Below, one piece after another: positions 33,071 through 44,832 of a stretch of DNA of 64,000 bases. The stretch comes from Geosiphon pyriformis (lineage: Eukaryota; Glomeromycota; Glomeromycetes; Archaeosporales; Geosiphonaceae). The position numbers were made by a program, and so were the translations under genes. Position 1 is the stretch's first letter, and each line of letters starts with the position of its first letter. The stretch lies in contig JAAOMT010000372.1 of assembly GCA_016748015.1 (NCBI GenBank), positions 856,802 to 920,801 of the forward strand. The letters are read 5' to 3'. The notes under the pieces are model-generated. The model ran no database searches. It saw only the letters and a list, made by a program, of their open reading frames with translations, and was not told where the DNA came from.

Positions 33071-33198
33071 AAAAAAACTTTTTTTTTCTCTCCTATCTCC
33101 AAAAAACCCCAATGAACACTTTTCTGAGAAAAAAAAGTTTTTTTGTTTTTTTTTGTTAATAATATATCAACATTTTTTTAACTAACAACTCTTTTATC

Positions 33199-35076
33199 AT
33201 GGATTTGGAGGCTGTCTCTAATGGCAACATGTCTAATAAGAAGGCTCCTAAGGGTGTGTTTCACAGTCCTGCTGGTGGTTTCTTTTCACAAAGAAAGAAG
33301 GCTTTTATTGGAAATGTTAAACACTCTGGTGATGAAAAAGATATTTTTTTAAAGTCTGGTTCTGGTGCTAGTATATATTCTGATGTAGAGAGCCTATCTG
33401 GCGATAATGAAGATATTAGTATGTCTAGTAGTTTTGATGGTTCTCTCTTAGACTCAGCTGTTAATACTCCTAAGACTAAATAAGTGAATACTGGTATGAA
33501 TTTTAGTTCTCCTAACTTTGAAATATATGAACAAGTGAAGTCCCTTCCACCTCCTCTTAAGAAAAAGATTCCTTTGGATAGGATTTGGATTGATCACAAG
33601 ATCATCAAAACTCCTGTAAAGATGTCAGTTAAGAAATCATTTGCTTTAGACATCAATTTTTTGGCTGTAGAAGAGAAATCGGCTATGCAAAAAACTCAAT
33701 TCATCAGAAACTTTTTTTCAAAAAGCAATGGTTTTGGGGGGGCCACTACTCTCTCAAAATTTAAGGAGATCATTCAATCTACCTTCACTTCTGAAGAAAG
33801 CATAGAAAAAGCCGCATTATTGGCCAGGGAAAATGGGATCATTGTAAACACCGATCTTAAAAAACAAGAAATGTGCTCAGATCGGGCCATAGTTATCAAA
33901 GAAATTCTCATGGATATACCAAAGGAGATAATTGTCACTGCAGTATTCACATTTGGAAAGATTAAGTCTATTAAAATCCAGTTGATTGGCATGTGGCAAA
34001 AGACTATGGTAGAGTTCGCCAAATTGGGTCAAGCTGATCTGTTGGCCTTAAAGTGGTCATTCTTAATCAGAAAAAATTCAGTGCATATGGCCAAAGCCAT
34101 GGGAGATCGGGATACTTGGGCATCTAAAGATCGCTTCAGGGTACTGTTGTTTACTTTGCTGATGAGAACAACTGTGCACAATCTTGGTACTCTTTTGAAT
34201 GGGACCAGTGGGAAAACTTGCATCATAAATCAATCTTTTGAAACTGGCAATAGGGTTCATTGTGCTGTGGTTGGCTTTGAATCCAAGAGGGATTTGGATT
34301 CTGCCTTTCATACTGAACCTATTTTTGGTGGTATGTGACTTTCATGGGCTAAATTAAATTTGGTTAGGTGTGAGAAGTGTGGGCATTTTGGTCATTTGGC
34401 TCTTGAGTGCAATGCCTCAGATGCACCTGCTCCTAAGCCTTCTGTTTCTCTTAAAAAACTTGCCTTTGGTTTAAATTGCCTTTGACTGGCTAAGTTGTAT
34501 GCTAAAAAAAATGTTTCTATTTCTCATCCGGCTGCCTTTGGTGGCAAGTCTTGGGCTCAGGTTGTCTCTGATGTGTCATCCTCTGGCCACCCACTTTTTG
34601 ACTCTGGTCTTGGCTCTGGTTCTTTTCCTTTTGGTGCCTTTGGTTTGGGTGGTGCTGCTCTTCTATCATCTGTTAACAATTTTTTCTTGGGTGAACGTTT
34701 AGCATCTTTAGAATGCTCTCTTGGGCTATTGGTTGACCAAGTTTCTGGTATAGTGAAGAGGTTGAGCTTTGTTGAACTGGTGCTTTTGGTGCCATCCTCT
34801 CTTGGGTCTCTTATTGCTGCTATTGCATTCAAAAATTTGATGCTGAATTCAGATATGATTTTGGATGGCACTTCGGTGTCGGGTGCTTCTCATCTTTCTT
34901 TTGTGGTTGATGGTATGCATAATTTTAGTTCAAGCAGCTTCAAGGTTCTCACCAGCAAAGTAGGTGGTCTAAAGACTAAGTTGGCTTCATTGGAAGCTTC
35001 TATTGGTTCGGTGTTGGCTAGGTTAGATTTTTTATGTTTGAGTTTGGGTTCTCTGTCATTTTCTGTGCCCCAATGA
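33199..35076 (+). pseudogene. LINE 1 ORF1: Gag-like RNA-binding protein
   Basis: 625 codons in one frame from ATG 33199 (MDLEAVSNGNMSNKK). It has a Ser-rich N-terminus, an RNA-recognition-like central part (about residues 225-375, including VTAVFTFGKIKSIKI), and a CCHC knuckle CEKCGHFGHLALEC, then AAFGGKSWAQVVS and a hydrophobic heptad region. Nonsense codons: TAA at 33481, TGA at 34336 and TGA at 34483. ORF1 proteins coat the LINE RNA and help form the RNP. The stop TGA overlaps the ORF2 ATG (ATGA), which suggests termination-reinitiation. Confidence 0.85.
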
Positions 35077-38000
35077 GTAACCTGGTTTGGAAGTTTGCTA
35101 CGTGCAATGTTTATGGGATCAATATTCTTGCTAAACAGGAAGATGTGGTACACTGACATAAGTGGTCAGACAATATGGTGTTTTTTATTACAGAAACCAA
35201 GCTATGTTTTAGTGTTGGACTTTGGATAGCTAATAAATTTGAGGGGGTTCAAGTCTTTGCTTCTGGTTTGGAAAAGGGTTTTTTAGGTGTTGGTGTGGCT
35301 GTTATTGTGAACAATTTCTTGGCTCATCATGTGTTCAAAGTGGAGGAGATTTCTAGTCAATTGATTTTAGTACAGCTCTTATTCAAGGGCAAGTTGTCAG
35401 TTACATTTTTGGGTTTGTATGCTGGTGCTTTGGCTGAGGCTCATTTTTATCAGGCTGTGGAAGTGAACTCTCTTATAGCTAAGGCTGTTAACTCCAGCAC
35501 CTTTGTGATTTTGGGTGGAGACTTTAATGAGAATGGTTCAGGTAGAAGTGCAAGCTTCAGATTTTGTTTGAAATTGGGTTTGGTCAATGTGTTTACCAAC
35601 TATCATTTGGTGAGGGCTTCCACTTGAAGCAATTTCAGAAGGGCTAAGAAGACAATTGATTATGTTTTTGTCAGTGGTACTTTGGCATCTGCTCTTGCTG
35701 GTCATCAGGTCAAGTCTGTTTCTGAGTTCTTTGACACTAATCACAATGCTGTTTTGGTCTCAGTTGGCTTGGGTGGACTTTTGGACATTCAGTTAAATAG
35801 CTTGTGCAAACAGGCTAATAAGAATCAGTGGAAGTTTAAGATTAAGGATGCGGATGGCCCCAAATGGGCTAGGTTCAAGGATCATTCCTTTGCTATGCTT
35901 CTGGTGGCTATGGGCAAGTTTTTCAGTGCTTTGGCTCTTGAAAATGTTAATGCTGCATGGTCAATTCTGGAGGAGATAATGGTTGCTTCAGCTGATGAAA
36001 TATTTTTGAGATGTTGGTTCAGTAAGTTTCAGTGCTTTAGAAATAAGCATTCCTCTAGGTTTTTTGGGTTGGAGCTTTTGGTTGTCAAAATTGGTAGGTG
36101 TTTCCACTCTAGAGACATGTCTGGAGTTGAGCGCTTTGTGAGGAAGTGGTCGACTCTTGATGATACCAGAGCTCATATCTTTGCTGACTTGTGTGGATCT
36201 GGTGTGAAATCTGAGGTAATTTTTAAACATTTATTATTAGTGCATAAAGATTACAGAAAATTAAAGCTGTTTGAATTGAGGTTGGCTGAGAAAGCTTCTA
36301 TTAGGAAGGTGATAGAGTGACGCATGGAAAAATTTTGTTCAGATAAGGGTGGCATAATTAGGAGTGTCTTGGATCAGCCTTTCTGCAAAGTGGTTTTGGA
36401 TTATTTGGTGGTAGATGAAGAGCTGGTGTTGGAGCCAGGTGACATGAAGCTTAAAGTTGATGAGATTATGGAGAGGTGGACAAGGAAGAGGGGTGTGTTG
36501 CCAGTTTTGCTTGATCTCTGGGCCTGTCAATATGCTCCTTTGGATTATGTGAGAGATGATGCTTTTTTGGGAGTGATGTGTGTAATCAATAAGGATGAAC
36601 TACTTTCAGTTGTCATGGGTCTGCCAGATGGCAAAACTGCTGGCTTGTCTGGCATTCCTAATAAGTTTTGAAAACATGGTGGGGAAGTGGTATTGAAATG
36701 TCTTTTGGATATTTTGAATGCATGTTTGGTATTAGGGGGTGTTTTCGTTCTGTGAAAAAGGGCCTGGATTTCTATGATTCCTAAATCTTACAACTGGGAT
36801 GGGGTTTTAATGAACACTCGGCCGATTGCACTTATTAAGACTGCCAGAAAGATCTTGTCCAAAATTCTTTTGGACCAAATTTTAGCTACTTGCAGCAAAT
36901 TTGGTGTTCTTTATGAAGACAATTTTTCTGTTTTAAAGGGTACGTCTACACAGTCTTCTGTGTTTGCGGTAGGCTCGGTGATTGAGGATGTATTGGAAAA
37001 AAATCGGGAACTTTGGCTGGTTCTGCAGAATATGCGCAAGACATATGACTCAGTTGGTTGGCATTACTTGGAAGCTAGCTTGAAGTATATTAAAATGTGT
37101 GATAAGTTTATCAAGTTCTTTGGTGGTATTCATACGGATAGGATCAATAGGGTCATAACAGATTTTGGTCTCTCAGATGGCTATATAGTACACGATGGCT
37201 TGAATTAGAGGGAGGTTTTTTCTCTTCTTCTCTGGAGGATCTTCTATGATCTGCTTTTGTGTGAAGTTAAATGACATGAACATTTGTGTGAATACTGAAT
37301 TAATACTAAGTTTGTGGCAAAGACTGGCAGAATTAAGAATGTTGGTGGATTAACCTCTTTCTTTGCAGCTGGTGCTTTTGTAGATGATACAATATGGATT
37401 GAGAATTGCCAGGCATCCACGCAATATGCTCTGAATATTGCTAGTGAGTTTTTTTCGATCAATAACATTTCTATTAATAATGAGAAAACAGTGGCCATTC
37501 CAATTAATCAGGGTGTACAGGTGGCTTCTTTGAATATTAGCAGTCAGCCTATCTTTATTGCTGAAAAGGGTGAGACTCATTGTTATTTGGGAATATTCTT
37601 GTCCACTGATGGACTGTCCAAGCCCAGTCTTACTAAGGCCTATTTTGATATTCGATTTTTTGTCAATGTGATGCTCAGAAAAGCAGTTATAGATAAACAG
37701 TTCTCTTATTTGGTGTTGGCTGTTTTGCAGCCTATTATTAGCTACTGTACTTAGTTCAGCTTTGTGTCTTTGAATGTGTGTCACAAGTGGGATTTTATAA
37801 TCAGAAAGAGTCTCAAAATCAAGGCCTGCCTTCCCTGTGACTTTCCTGATGCAGCTTTACATTACCTTTTATTATATGGCTTGAAACCTTTTGAGCAATT
37901 GCAGTCTAAGAGCAAGTTGGCTGCTGTGGTCTTTTTTTCTAATGCCTTTGGCATTCTGGGACACTTGTTTAATCACAGATTCTTGGATTTGCAGGTTTTA

Positions 38001-39761
38001 GGTTGGGCTTCCTTGAATCCTTTGCAGTTCTCTGTTAAGTTGCATGTTAGTCCTGTAAACAATTTTCTGGCTGGTATGATTAGAATCTTTTTGCATGATG
38101 GACTCTCTTTGGTGAATCACCTGCCTAGTGCTTTCCATAATCCTGGTGTTTTTTCTATGTTGTCTGTTCTGTGTAGTTTTCTTTATTATAATTTTGTTTA
38201 TTCCTTAAAACATTTTGGAGTTGCTTTCACAGATAGGTTGCTTGATAAAAAAAGTTGTGTGATGGATTGGAAGACTTTTCATTGGTAGAAACGGCTTGAT
38301 CCGAGGAGGCCTGTCCCTTTTTGGTTTAGTCTAACCAGTGAGTTTTTAGTTGGTGGTGGTATTCTGCCATCTGGTTTTTCTCGGTCTGTTGGGTGTTCTG
38401 GTTCAGACATTTTTGACTCTGAAGAATTTTTTGGGGTATGGGATTGCCTACATAAGTTATGGTCTGGTTCCTTTGAGGTCTTTATGGATGGTTTACTGGT
38501 GAATACTGGGTCTGGTAATGTTATGGGTGGCGCGGCCACTTACTTTTCTTCTGTGGATCTTAGTATTGGTGTTGGTGTTTCTGGGCTGTTGTCATCTACT
38601 TTGGCCAAGTTGTAGGCTGTTGTGTTGGCATTGGAGTGTGTTTCATCTTCTAGTGTAGTGGTGTTGTATTTTGACAGCCAAGCTGCCATCGATGCTTGTG
38701 TGTCTGAGATGTTTTTTGCTGTGTCTGATTTTTGTGTTCTGTGTTGAGTGGAGAGATGTCATATTTTCAATCTTATTAGAGAAAAAGATCTTAGTGTGAG
38801 TTGGGTTAAGGTTAAAAGACATTCTGGAGTTTATGATAATATTAAAGCTAATTCTGCTGCTGGTGCTGTTACTTATTCTCGGTTTTTTATGTCTGTAAGG
38901 GTACAGGAACGTTTTTTGAAGGCAGATAGCATGGTTTTGTCTGGCAATGCTTGTTATTTTGCTAGAGACTTACATAAGTCTGTCTGTCGCGCACGCTGGG
39001 AAGCTGGTTCTGGCTGTGATGTGATTCTGGGTAAGCTAGTGGGGTGTGTGAACTGGGTAGCTACCTTGAAAGTATGGCATTTTGATTCGTATATGCTTGC
39101 TGGTTTTACTAGTCAAAAGTCTTCTGGTCTACAGTCATATCTGATGAAAGCTGTTCACCGCCGCCTATCAGTGGCAATTCAGAAAAAGTTATATAACAAA
39201 GAGTATCCTGGTGTGCTTTGCTTGCTGTGTGATAAGGTGGAGTTGCCTAATCATGTTTTTTCATGCATTTTGGATGCCAGCATTTGGGAAGAGATTTTGG
39301 CTGAGGCTTCTGCTTTGTGGGTTTCCCTGTTGGGCCCTTGTTTTTTGACACCTGCCACTTTGATGTTTCTTGATAATTGTTCTTCTGATATTGGTCTTTA
39401 TTCAGTTTTGTGTAAGGATTTTGTAATGTCAGACTGGTGCCTTAAGGCCATTGGTGCTTTCAAGAATAAGAAGAAGGCTGCTGGTGTTGTCATTGATTTT
39501 GTTAGAGGTGTGGTAAAGCTGCATCGTACTAAGATTTGGTTAATTAGGACTAAACATAGGACAGATATGGAGAGAACTGGTTTGGTTAGAAATGGTGGGT
39601 TGGTTTCTGGTCTATTTTGTTGTGTAGCTTCTGCTTTGTCAGATAGTGTGATTAGACTACTTGGCATTTTGGAGTCTTTTGCTGTTAGTTTTGGTCATCA
39701 TCGGGCTTGTTTGTTCTTTTCTGGTTTGAATTTTAATCCGCAGGTTGTTATAAGTGTGTAA
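35073..39761 (+). pseudogene. LINE 1 ORF2: endonuclease - RT - RNase H - CCHC
   Basis: 1562 codons in one unbroken phase. Endonuclease: KFATCNVYGIN, FFITETKL, ILGGDFNENG and KTIDYVFVS; the usual SDH motif reads TNH. RT: NTRPIALIKTARKILSKIL, FSVLKGTSTQSSVFAVGSVI, and FVDD (AGAFVDDTIWI) is intact. RNase H: DSQAAIDAC and HSGV. Terminal CCHC: CLLCDKVELPNHVFSC. Nonsense codons: TGA at 35154, 35625, 36318, 36669, 36753, 37272, 37299 and 38742; TAG near 37206, 37752, 38286 and 38613. At several TGA sites LINE 2 has TGG, and at several TAG sites the LINE 2 codon is Gln. The product would nick target DNA and reverse-transcribe from it. Confidence 0.88.
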
Positions 39762-39900
39762 TGATGCCTTGTCTGGCCTGAGTGGCTAGCCACATGTAGA
39801 AAGTATGTAAATCATGTTTAATTTGGGCTTCTTAGTTTGGTTCTATGTACTAAATAGTGATTGGGCTTCATTCTTTAAATGCATAAAAAAAAAAAAAAAA
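39762..39900 (+). other. LINE 1 3' tail and poly(A)
   Basis: Begins TAATGATGCCTTG at the ORF2 stop; then CACATGTAGAAAGTATG, and the end is 16 A's. Similar tails are at 60907 (+), 50470 (-), 6645 (-) and, decayed, at about 40350 and 48960 (-). Confidence 0.8.
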
Positions 39901-40356
39901 TTTAACTTAATAAAAAAAGAATTTATATTAAAAAACAATTAATACTAAATATACTAAAAATATTATTTTAAAATTACAAAATAAATTAGATAAAATTTAT
40001 ATAATTAAAACAAAAAATTATCAAGCAAAATAAAAATTATTTTATTATATTAATATTATATTTTTAAAATTAAAAATTAATTTTAAATATTTAAAACCAA
40101 TTATTTATTATTTAAATTTAGTTATATTAATTAATTTATATATATTAGTCAAAAATTACAAATATATTTAAATATTTATTTATAATAATAATAATATTAT
40201 TATTATCATCAATATTAATAGTTTAATAAATATGGTTTAGATATTATCTAGTATATATAAACAAATCAGATATTTATAATTAAATACAAATCATGTATTT
40301 ACTATATATAACCAGTTATTCAAGCCAATTAATATTATATTATATACAAATATTAC
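39901..40356 (-). mobile_element. Decayed LINE 3' tail, cut by gypsy element 2
   Basis: 40210-40356 matches the minus-strand LINE tail at 50340-50480 (TAGTATATA ... ATGTATTTACTATATATAACCAGTTA) but is strongly A+T-shifted. It continues at 48160 beyond gypsy 2 (ACAACCATTTATTATAAAAACC matches the start of the ORF2 C-terminal region). 39901-40210 is A/T-only DNA. Confidence 0.6.
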
Positions 40357-41106
40357 TGTTATGGGTTGGAGTAACAAGCTAACAGATAGCAAAAGAAAAC
40401 AGAATTATAGGGTAATGGAAATAATCAAAGAGAATTCAACTTCAAAGAGCAAATTGAATGAGTATGGATTCAATATGTGAGATCAGTCTCATAAAATATC
40501 TCAGTCGCTATACTTTTCAAAGATAACCAGGGAATTTAAAGGTAGAAGAATAGTTTGTACTGTCAACAAATGATTATGCTTAGTATAATTCTATGTCTCA
40601 CATCGGTGCTCTTAGAATTCAATATCAAATATCAGATATGCTCTTCAGTCACGTTTTATTCAATAATCTTCAAATGCTGCAATTACACATTTCAGAAAAA
40701 GGATAAGTAAATGCCAACAAGTAGTTTTTTATCTTTAAGATATTCAGATACTTGAAGATAAGAAAAGAGAAATTAGTGATAAGAGAAGGATTGAGATGAA
40801 GTTGTTATTTTATTTTTTTTATTTCCTTGATTGCTTTATGCTTTTCTACAGCTAAAAGATTCATTGCTTATATAGCTGTTAAAAGTGGTTAATGAACAGG
40901 TCAATGACTAGATCAATGGTTAGGTCAATGATCAAGTCAATAATTAGGTTATTGATTAGGTCAATGATCAGGTCAATGATCAGATTAATGGTCAGATCAT
41001 TGATTAGGTCAATGATTATTTTTTAAAAATAAAGTGGCTAATTTATGTGACATTAATGGCTAATACATGTAATAATTAATAAAAAGTATAAGTTTCAACT
41101 GTAATA
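40357..41106 (-). repeat. 3' LTR of gypsy element 2
   Basis: 750 bp in window orientation from TGTTATGGGTTGG to CAACTGTAATA (terminal CA mutated to TA). Contains a cluster of GGTCAATGATCA-like repeats at 40885-41015. Confidence 0.9.
40885..41015. repeat. Tandem 10-12-bp GGTCAATGATCA-like repeats in the LTR
   Basis: About eleven degenerate copies (GGTCAATGATCA, GATCAATGGTTA, GGTTATTGATTA); the same cluster is in the other LTR (47939-48072). It may contain dyad factor-binding sites in U3. This is inference from position. Confidence 0.7.
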
Positions 41107-41161
41107 TTATCTTCTCCAAAGAAATTGAGCTCCAATGAAATCAAGCTATTTATGATGTAAT

Positions 41162-41827
41162 CTATTGGAAAGGTTTATCTAACTCAAAGCTAACCAGTTT
41201 GTTGAAGTCTTTTGTGGATAAGGTGTATAACACTTGAGGTGAAATGAGTTTTGTATCCAAGAGACCAAATCTTTGTATTAGAGTTTTGGCTCTTTTAGCA
41301 ATAGTTAAAACTCTTGGAACATCTAACCATATAATGCTCAAAATTTCTGCCTGTATCTCTGAAGTTGTTTTCTTCATGAGTTTCATATCTTCTATGATTT
41401 CACCAAGGTAACTATAGAGTTCTAATTGCTTTCCATATGACAAGTTTTTGTCTATAAGTAAAATTTCTTGAAGTGTTTTTCCAATTGTGTTGGAAGGTGG
41501 GAGTATAGCTGCTGTTATACTTTTCAACAGATATTTATCCATTTTACTACCAATTTTTTCTCTTCTGGTAGTAGTTTTCTTTGGTCTAATAACAGTATGT
41601 GTTCCACTGTTATTAGTTATGGTAGTTTGTTTTCCAATGGTTAGAGTAGTATTTGGATAGTTTTTGATCCAATATTTATGGAGAGTATAGAAGGTGTTTT
41701 GAATGTTTTGATTCAGAAAATAATTGTTTATGTCAATTGAAGATACCTCTGTTTTGGGAATAATGCGTTTATTTATACTTGATTTTTGCTGATCATTTGA
41801 GTCAATATTATCACAACAGGCAGCCAA
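41162..41827 (-). CDS. Extra 3' ORF of gypsy 2, unknown protein, 221 aa
   Basis: Unbroken minus-strand frame from ATG 41827 (MAACCDNIDSNDQQK) to TAG at 41162; it overlaps the end of integrase by 55 nt and stops about 55 bp before the LTR. Hydrophilic; the Thr/Lys/Arg-rich middle (VIRPKKTTTRREKIGSK) is basic; the C-terminal half is helical. No signal peptide or membrane segment. I do not recognise it. It is clean although the gag-pol of this element is heavily damaged. No convincing sequence similarity to the gypsy 1 extra ORF by eye. Confidence 0.6.
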   Translation of the reverse strand: MAACCDNIDSNDQQKSSINKRIIPKTEVSSIDINNYFLNQNIQNTFYTLHKYWIKNYPNTTLTIGKQTTITNNSGTHTVIRPKKTTTRREKIGSKMDKYLLKSITAAILPPSNTIGKTLQEILLIDKNLSYGKQLELYSYLGEIIEDMKLMKKTTSEIQAEILSIIWLDVPRVLTIAKRAKTLIQRFGLLDTKLISPQVLYTLSTKDFNKLVSFELDKPFQ

Positions 41828-43080
41828 TCAGGTCGTTTATGATATTTTTTGAGTTGTGTACCATGAATAGGATGATTATTGAAGATTGTTCTGGATTGAT
41901 CTTGAAGAATATAAGAACTATTGTTCAAAACTTTGTTGACTATAAAGGGTCCTTTCCACCAGCTAGAAAATTTATCATCATAAACATTGTCTTTATCCAA
42001 ACAGTATTTCAATACTAAGTCACCAACACTTAAAGAAAGTGTTTTATAGGTTTTTTTTTTCTTAAGCTTTTTTTGGAACTGTTTTATCTTTTCAATAACA
42101 ATTATTTGTGCTTCTACCAAGGAGTCAAGAATGATATCAAGTCTTCTTTGCAAAATGTCTTTGTAATTTCCTATTGTAATCTCTTCAAAGTGTATTGTTT
42201 CAATGTTAGTTTCTATTGGTAATATTGTTATGCATCCATAGAGCAGATAAAAAAGTTCATAACTTGTTATGTTATGATTTACAGTTCTATAAGCAAACAA
42301 AGCTGAAGGCAGTACTTTGTCTCATAAGTTTGTTTCTTCACTGGTTTTGGCTAAGGTTTTACATAGTGTTCTATTAAAATGTTCTACTAAATCATTTGTT
42401 TAGAGGTAATAAGGGGAGGAAAGTTTATAATATATTTCCATTTTTCTACAAAGTTCTTCAACCAGTGTACTGAAAAAAGCTCTTTCTCTATCAGATAAAA
42501 GTTCTTTGGGGCAGCCATGATGGCATATAATATCTTCATAAATAAAATTGGCTATTAAGACTGCTGTTTGGTCTGGAGTGGCTCTTGCTTTTACCCACTT
42601 TGTAAGATAGTCGGTAGTTGTGATAATATATCTGTTGCCATTAGAAGTGATTGTTAAGGGTCCAATAACATCTATACCAATTCTGTCAAATAGTTGACCA
42701 ACAGAGATTGAATGGATATCTTCTTTGTGATTGGGTTTGCCTTTTCTTTAACAGATGTTACAGGTTTTGATGTATTCAGCAATGTCTTTTCTCAAGGTAG
42801 GCCAATAATAGCAAGCTAAAGTTTTCTGAATTGTCTTTGTTTTTTCAAAGTGTTCAGCTAATGGGTCAGTATGCATGTTGTATATGACAATTTCTCTTTT
42901 TTCAAATCTAATGACTCTCTGGAGACAGTCAAGATCTTTTTTGTTTCTTTTGTATAATTGGTTCTGGTGGATCAAATAGAAATTTGATTGTTTATGCAAA
43001 TGTTCTCTTTGTTGTTGAGTATATTTAGATGGGTATTGTCCTTTATCTAAAAATTCCATTAAGGCAGAGTAGTTGTCCAA
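41773..43080 (-). pseudogene. Integrase of gypsy 2
   Basis: The H2C2 finger is HTDPLAEHF ... CNIC (about 42890-42750). The DDE core reads GIDVIGPL, LLSDRERAFF and NDLVEHFNRTL. The GPY/F tail reads GDLVLKYCLDKDNV and SSWWKGPFIVNKV. Stops: TAA after CNIC, TAA in SSPYY_TND (Gln expected) and TGA near 42325 where Trp is expected. It would insert the cDNA into host DNA. Confidence 0.82.
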
Positions 43081-44704
43081 GTCTATTATAGTGTTTGTTT
43101 ATAAAGGAGTTACTAATAATTAAGTTGGTTTGGTTTGAAAGGTTGTACTGCCACTGGATGATAAGTCTAGATAGAGCATTGGCATTTTGATAATTTGCTC
43201 TTTTGTGGTGTTGAATATTATAGTTGAATTCATCCAAGTGAAGTATTTAGCAAGTTATTTGTTTGTGTTTTAGCTTCTTTTTCTTGTACAGCCAAACCAA
43301 GGCTTGATGATCTGTTATCACTAAGAATTTTGCACCAAGAAAATATTGATCCCAGTAGTTAGTAGCCCAAACTACTGCTAAACATTCTTGTTCAGTAACT
43401 GAATAGTTCTTTTCAGCTGGTGTGAAGGATCTACTGGCATATGCTATGGCATGTTCTTTGCCATTTTCATCTTTCTGTGAAAAAACAGCACCAAGTCCAT
43501 ATCCAGATGCATTAGTGTGGAGGATAAAAGATTGGTTCAGATCAGATTGTTTGAGAATTGGTTCAGTAATAAGTTTTTCCTTCAGAAATTCAAAAGCTTT
43601 TTGTTAATGAGTGCCCCAATAATAATTGACATCTTTTCTGAGTAGCTGATTGAGAGGAAAGGCAATTTTGGAGAAATCTTTAATAAATTTGTGATAGTAA
43701 GAGGCCAAACCAAGGAAAAAGCATAGTTTAGGAACATTCATTGGTTGTCTAATGTTCTGAACTTTTTCAACTTTAGCTAAGTCAGGAAAGATTCCATCTT
43801 TTGTAACAAGATGACCAAGGAATTGGGTGAATTGGTGTCCAAAGAAAAATTTGATTGGGTTGATCTTAAGGCCAACATTTCTGAGCAGGTCAAAAATCTT
43901 TTGTAAATGTTCAAGGTATTCATCCCAAGTTTTTGAATATACTATTATGTCGTATAAATAAACCAGAACAAAGTTTTTTTTTACTGATTCAAACACTTTA
44001 TTTATTAGATGTTAAAAAATGGGAGGAGCATTGATAAGACCAAAAGGCATGACTGTGAATTTATATGTGCCATACTTGGTAATAAAGACAGTTTTCTTTC
44101 TGCTTTCTGGATCCATCTCTACTTGCCAGAATCCAGCAGTTAAGTCAATGGTTAAGAAAAAAGCAGCACCATTGTATTTATCTAGCATTGCATCAATTTT
44201 GGAGAATAGATACATGTCTCTTATAGTGATGGCATTTAATTGGCAGTAGTCAACACAGAAGTGTAGAGTTCCACCTTTCTTGGATACTACTACAACTGAA
44301 AAAGCCCATTCACTTTTAGTTTCTTGTATGAATCCAAGATCTTTCATTCAGTTTATCTCTTTTTTGATAAACTCATCATTACGTTGATTGGATTGATAAG
44401 GCTTCAAATAGATGGGGTGAATTTCTTTGGTGGTGATGATGTATTGTATTACATAAATTCATCCAAAGATATCATCTTCTTTTGAGATAACTGGGCTATT
44501 TCTAGCCAACAGATTTTCAATGTCTACTTTCCTTTCTTTAGGGGAAGGTTCTTTTTGTTCTACAACTAATAATTGAATTTCAAGTGGTTTACTCTCAAAG
44601 GACTTTTGTACTTCTTTTAGTTTTTCTCTGAATATCAAGCTAATTGATTCCCAATCTTTGTAATAGATCAGGCAGAATTTGCATTCATTACTTGGTGAAT
44701 ACAA
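43081..44704 (-). pseudogene. RT and RNase H of gypsy 2
   Basis: RT blocks: GFIQETKSEWAFSVVVVSKK, FCVDYCQLNAITIRD, FTVMPFGLINAPP. The YxDD site reads YLYD (first Asp to Tyr) at about 43950, so RT is dead. QFLGHLVTKDGI, LGLASYYHKFI and the RNase H part (about 43600-43250: YGLGAVFSQKDENGK, EQECLAVVWA) follow. Several stops and frameshifts interrupt it. 44704-44459 is the connector before RT. Confidence 0.82.
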
Positions 44705-44832
44705 AAGTTTATTACACTAATACTATACACAAGAGCCATGTCACCAATAACTGTATTTTGCTTTCTTGCCAGGTTTTCTGTCAAAAGTTCTTCTGAGGAT
44801 ATTATAATAGGGCCAGCAGATTAACTTGTCAT

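Larger units (their letters stand above)
33071..39900 (+). mobile_element. LINE 1: non-LTR retrotransposon, full length, inactivated by point mutations
   Basis: 5' leader rich in T and A (CTTTTTTTTCTCTCC), ORF1 (33199-35076), ORF2 (35073-39761), a 3' tail and 16 A's (39885-39900). The two ORFs overlap as ATGA. ORF2 has AP-like endonuclease, RT, RNase H and a terminal CCHC finger, as in I/Jockey-type LINEs with RNase H. Both ORFs keep a single frame over 6.5 kb with about 15 nonsense codons and no frameshift. No clear target duplication was identified in the A-rich flanks. Confidence 0.92.

Noticed and set aside
37350-37784. 144-codon minus-strand ORF.
   Set aside because: Antisense shadow of the RT region of LINE 1 ORF2.
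8342-39761. Recoding of TGA as Trp in gypsy 1 and LINE 1: many in-frame TGA, several at conserved Trp positions.
   Set aside because: Comparison with the second copy and with known motifs shows that many TGA sites are Arg positions (CGA to TGA, CpG decay). True Trp sites show TGA, TAG and TAA in different elements (TAG in the pogo-like transposase and at several LINE 2 sites). The host gene and the young ORF1 element use TGG only, and LINE 1 ORF1 itself ends in TGA. Ordinary decay explains this better.
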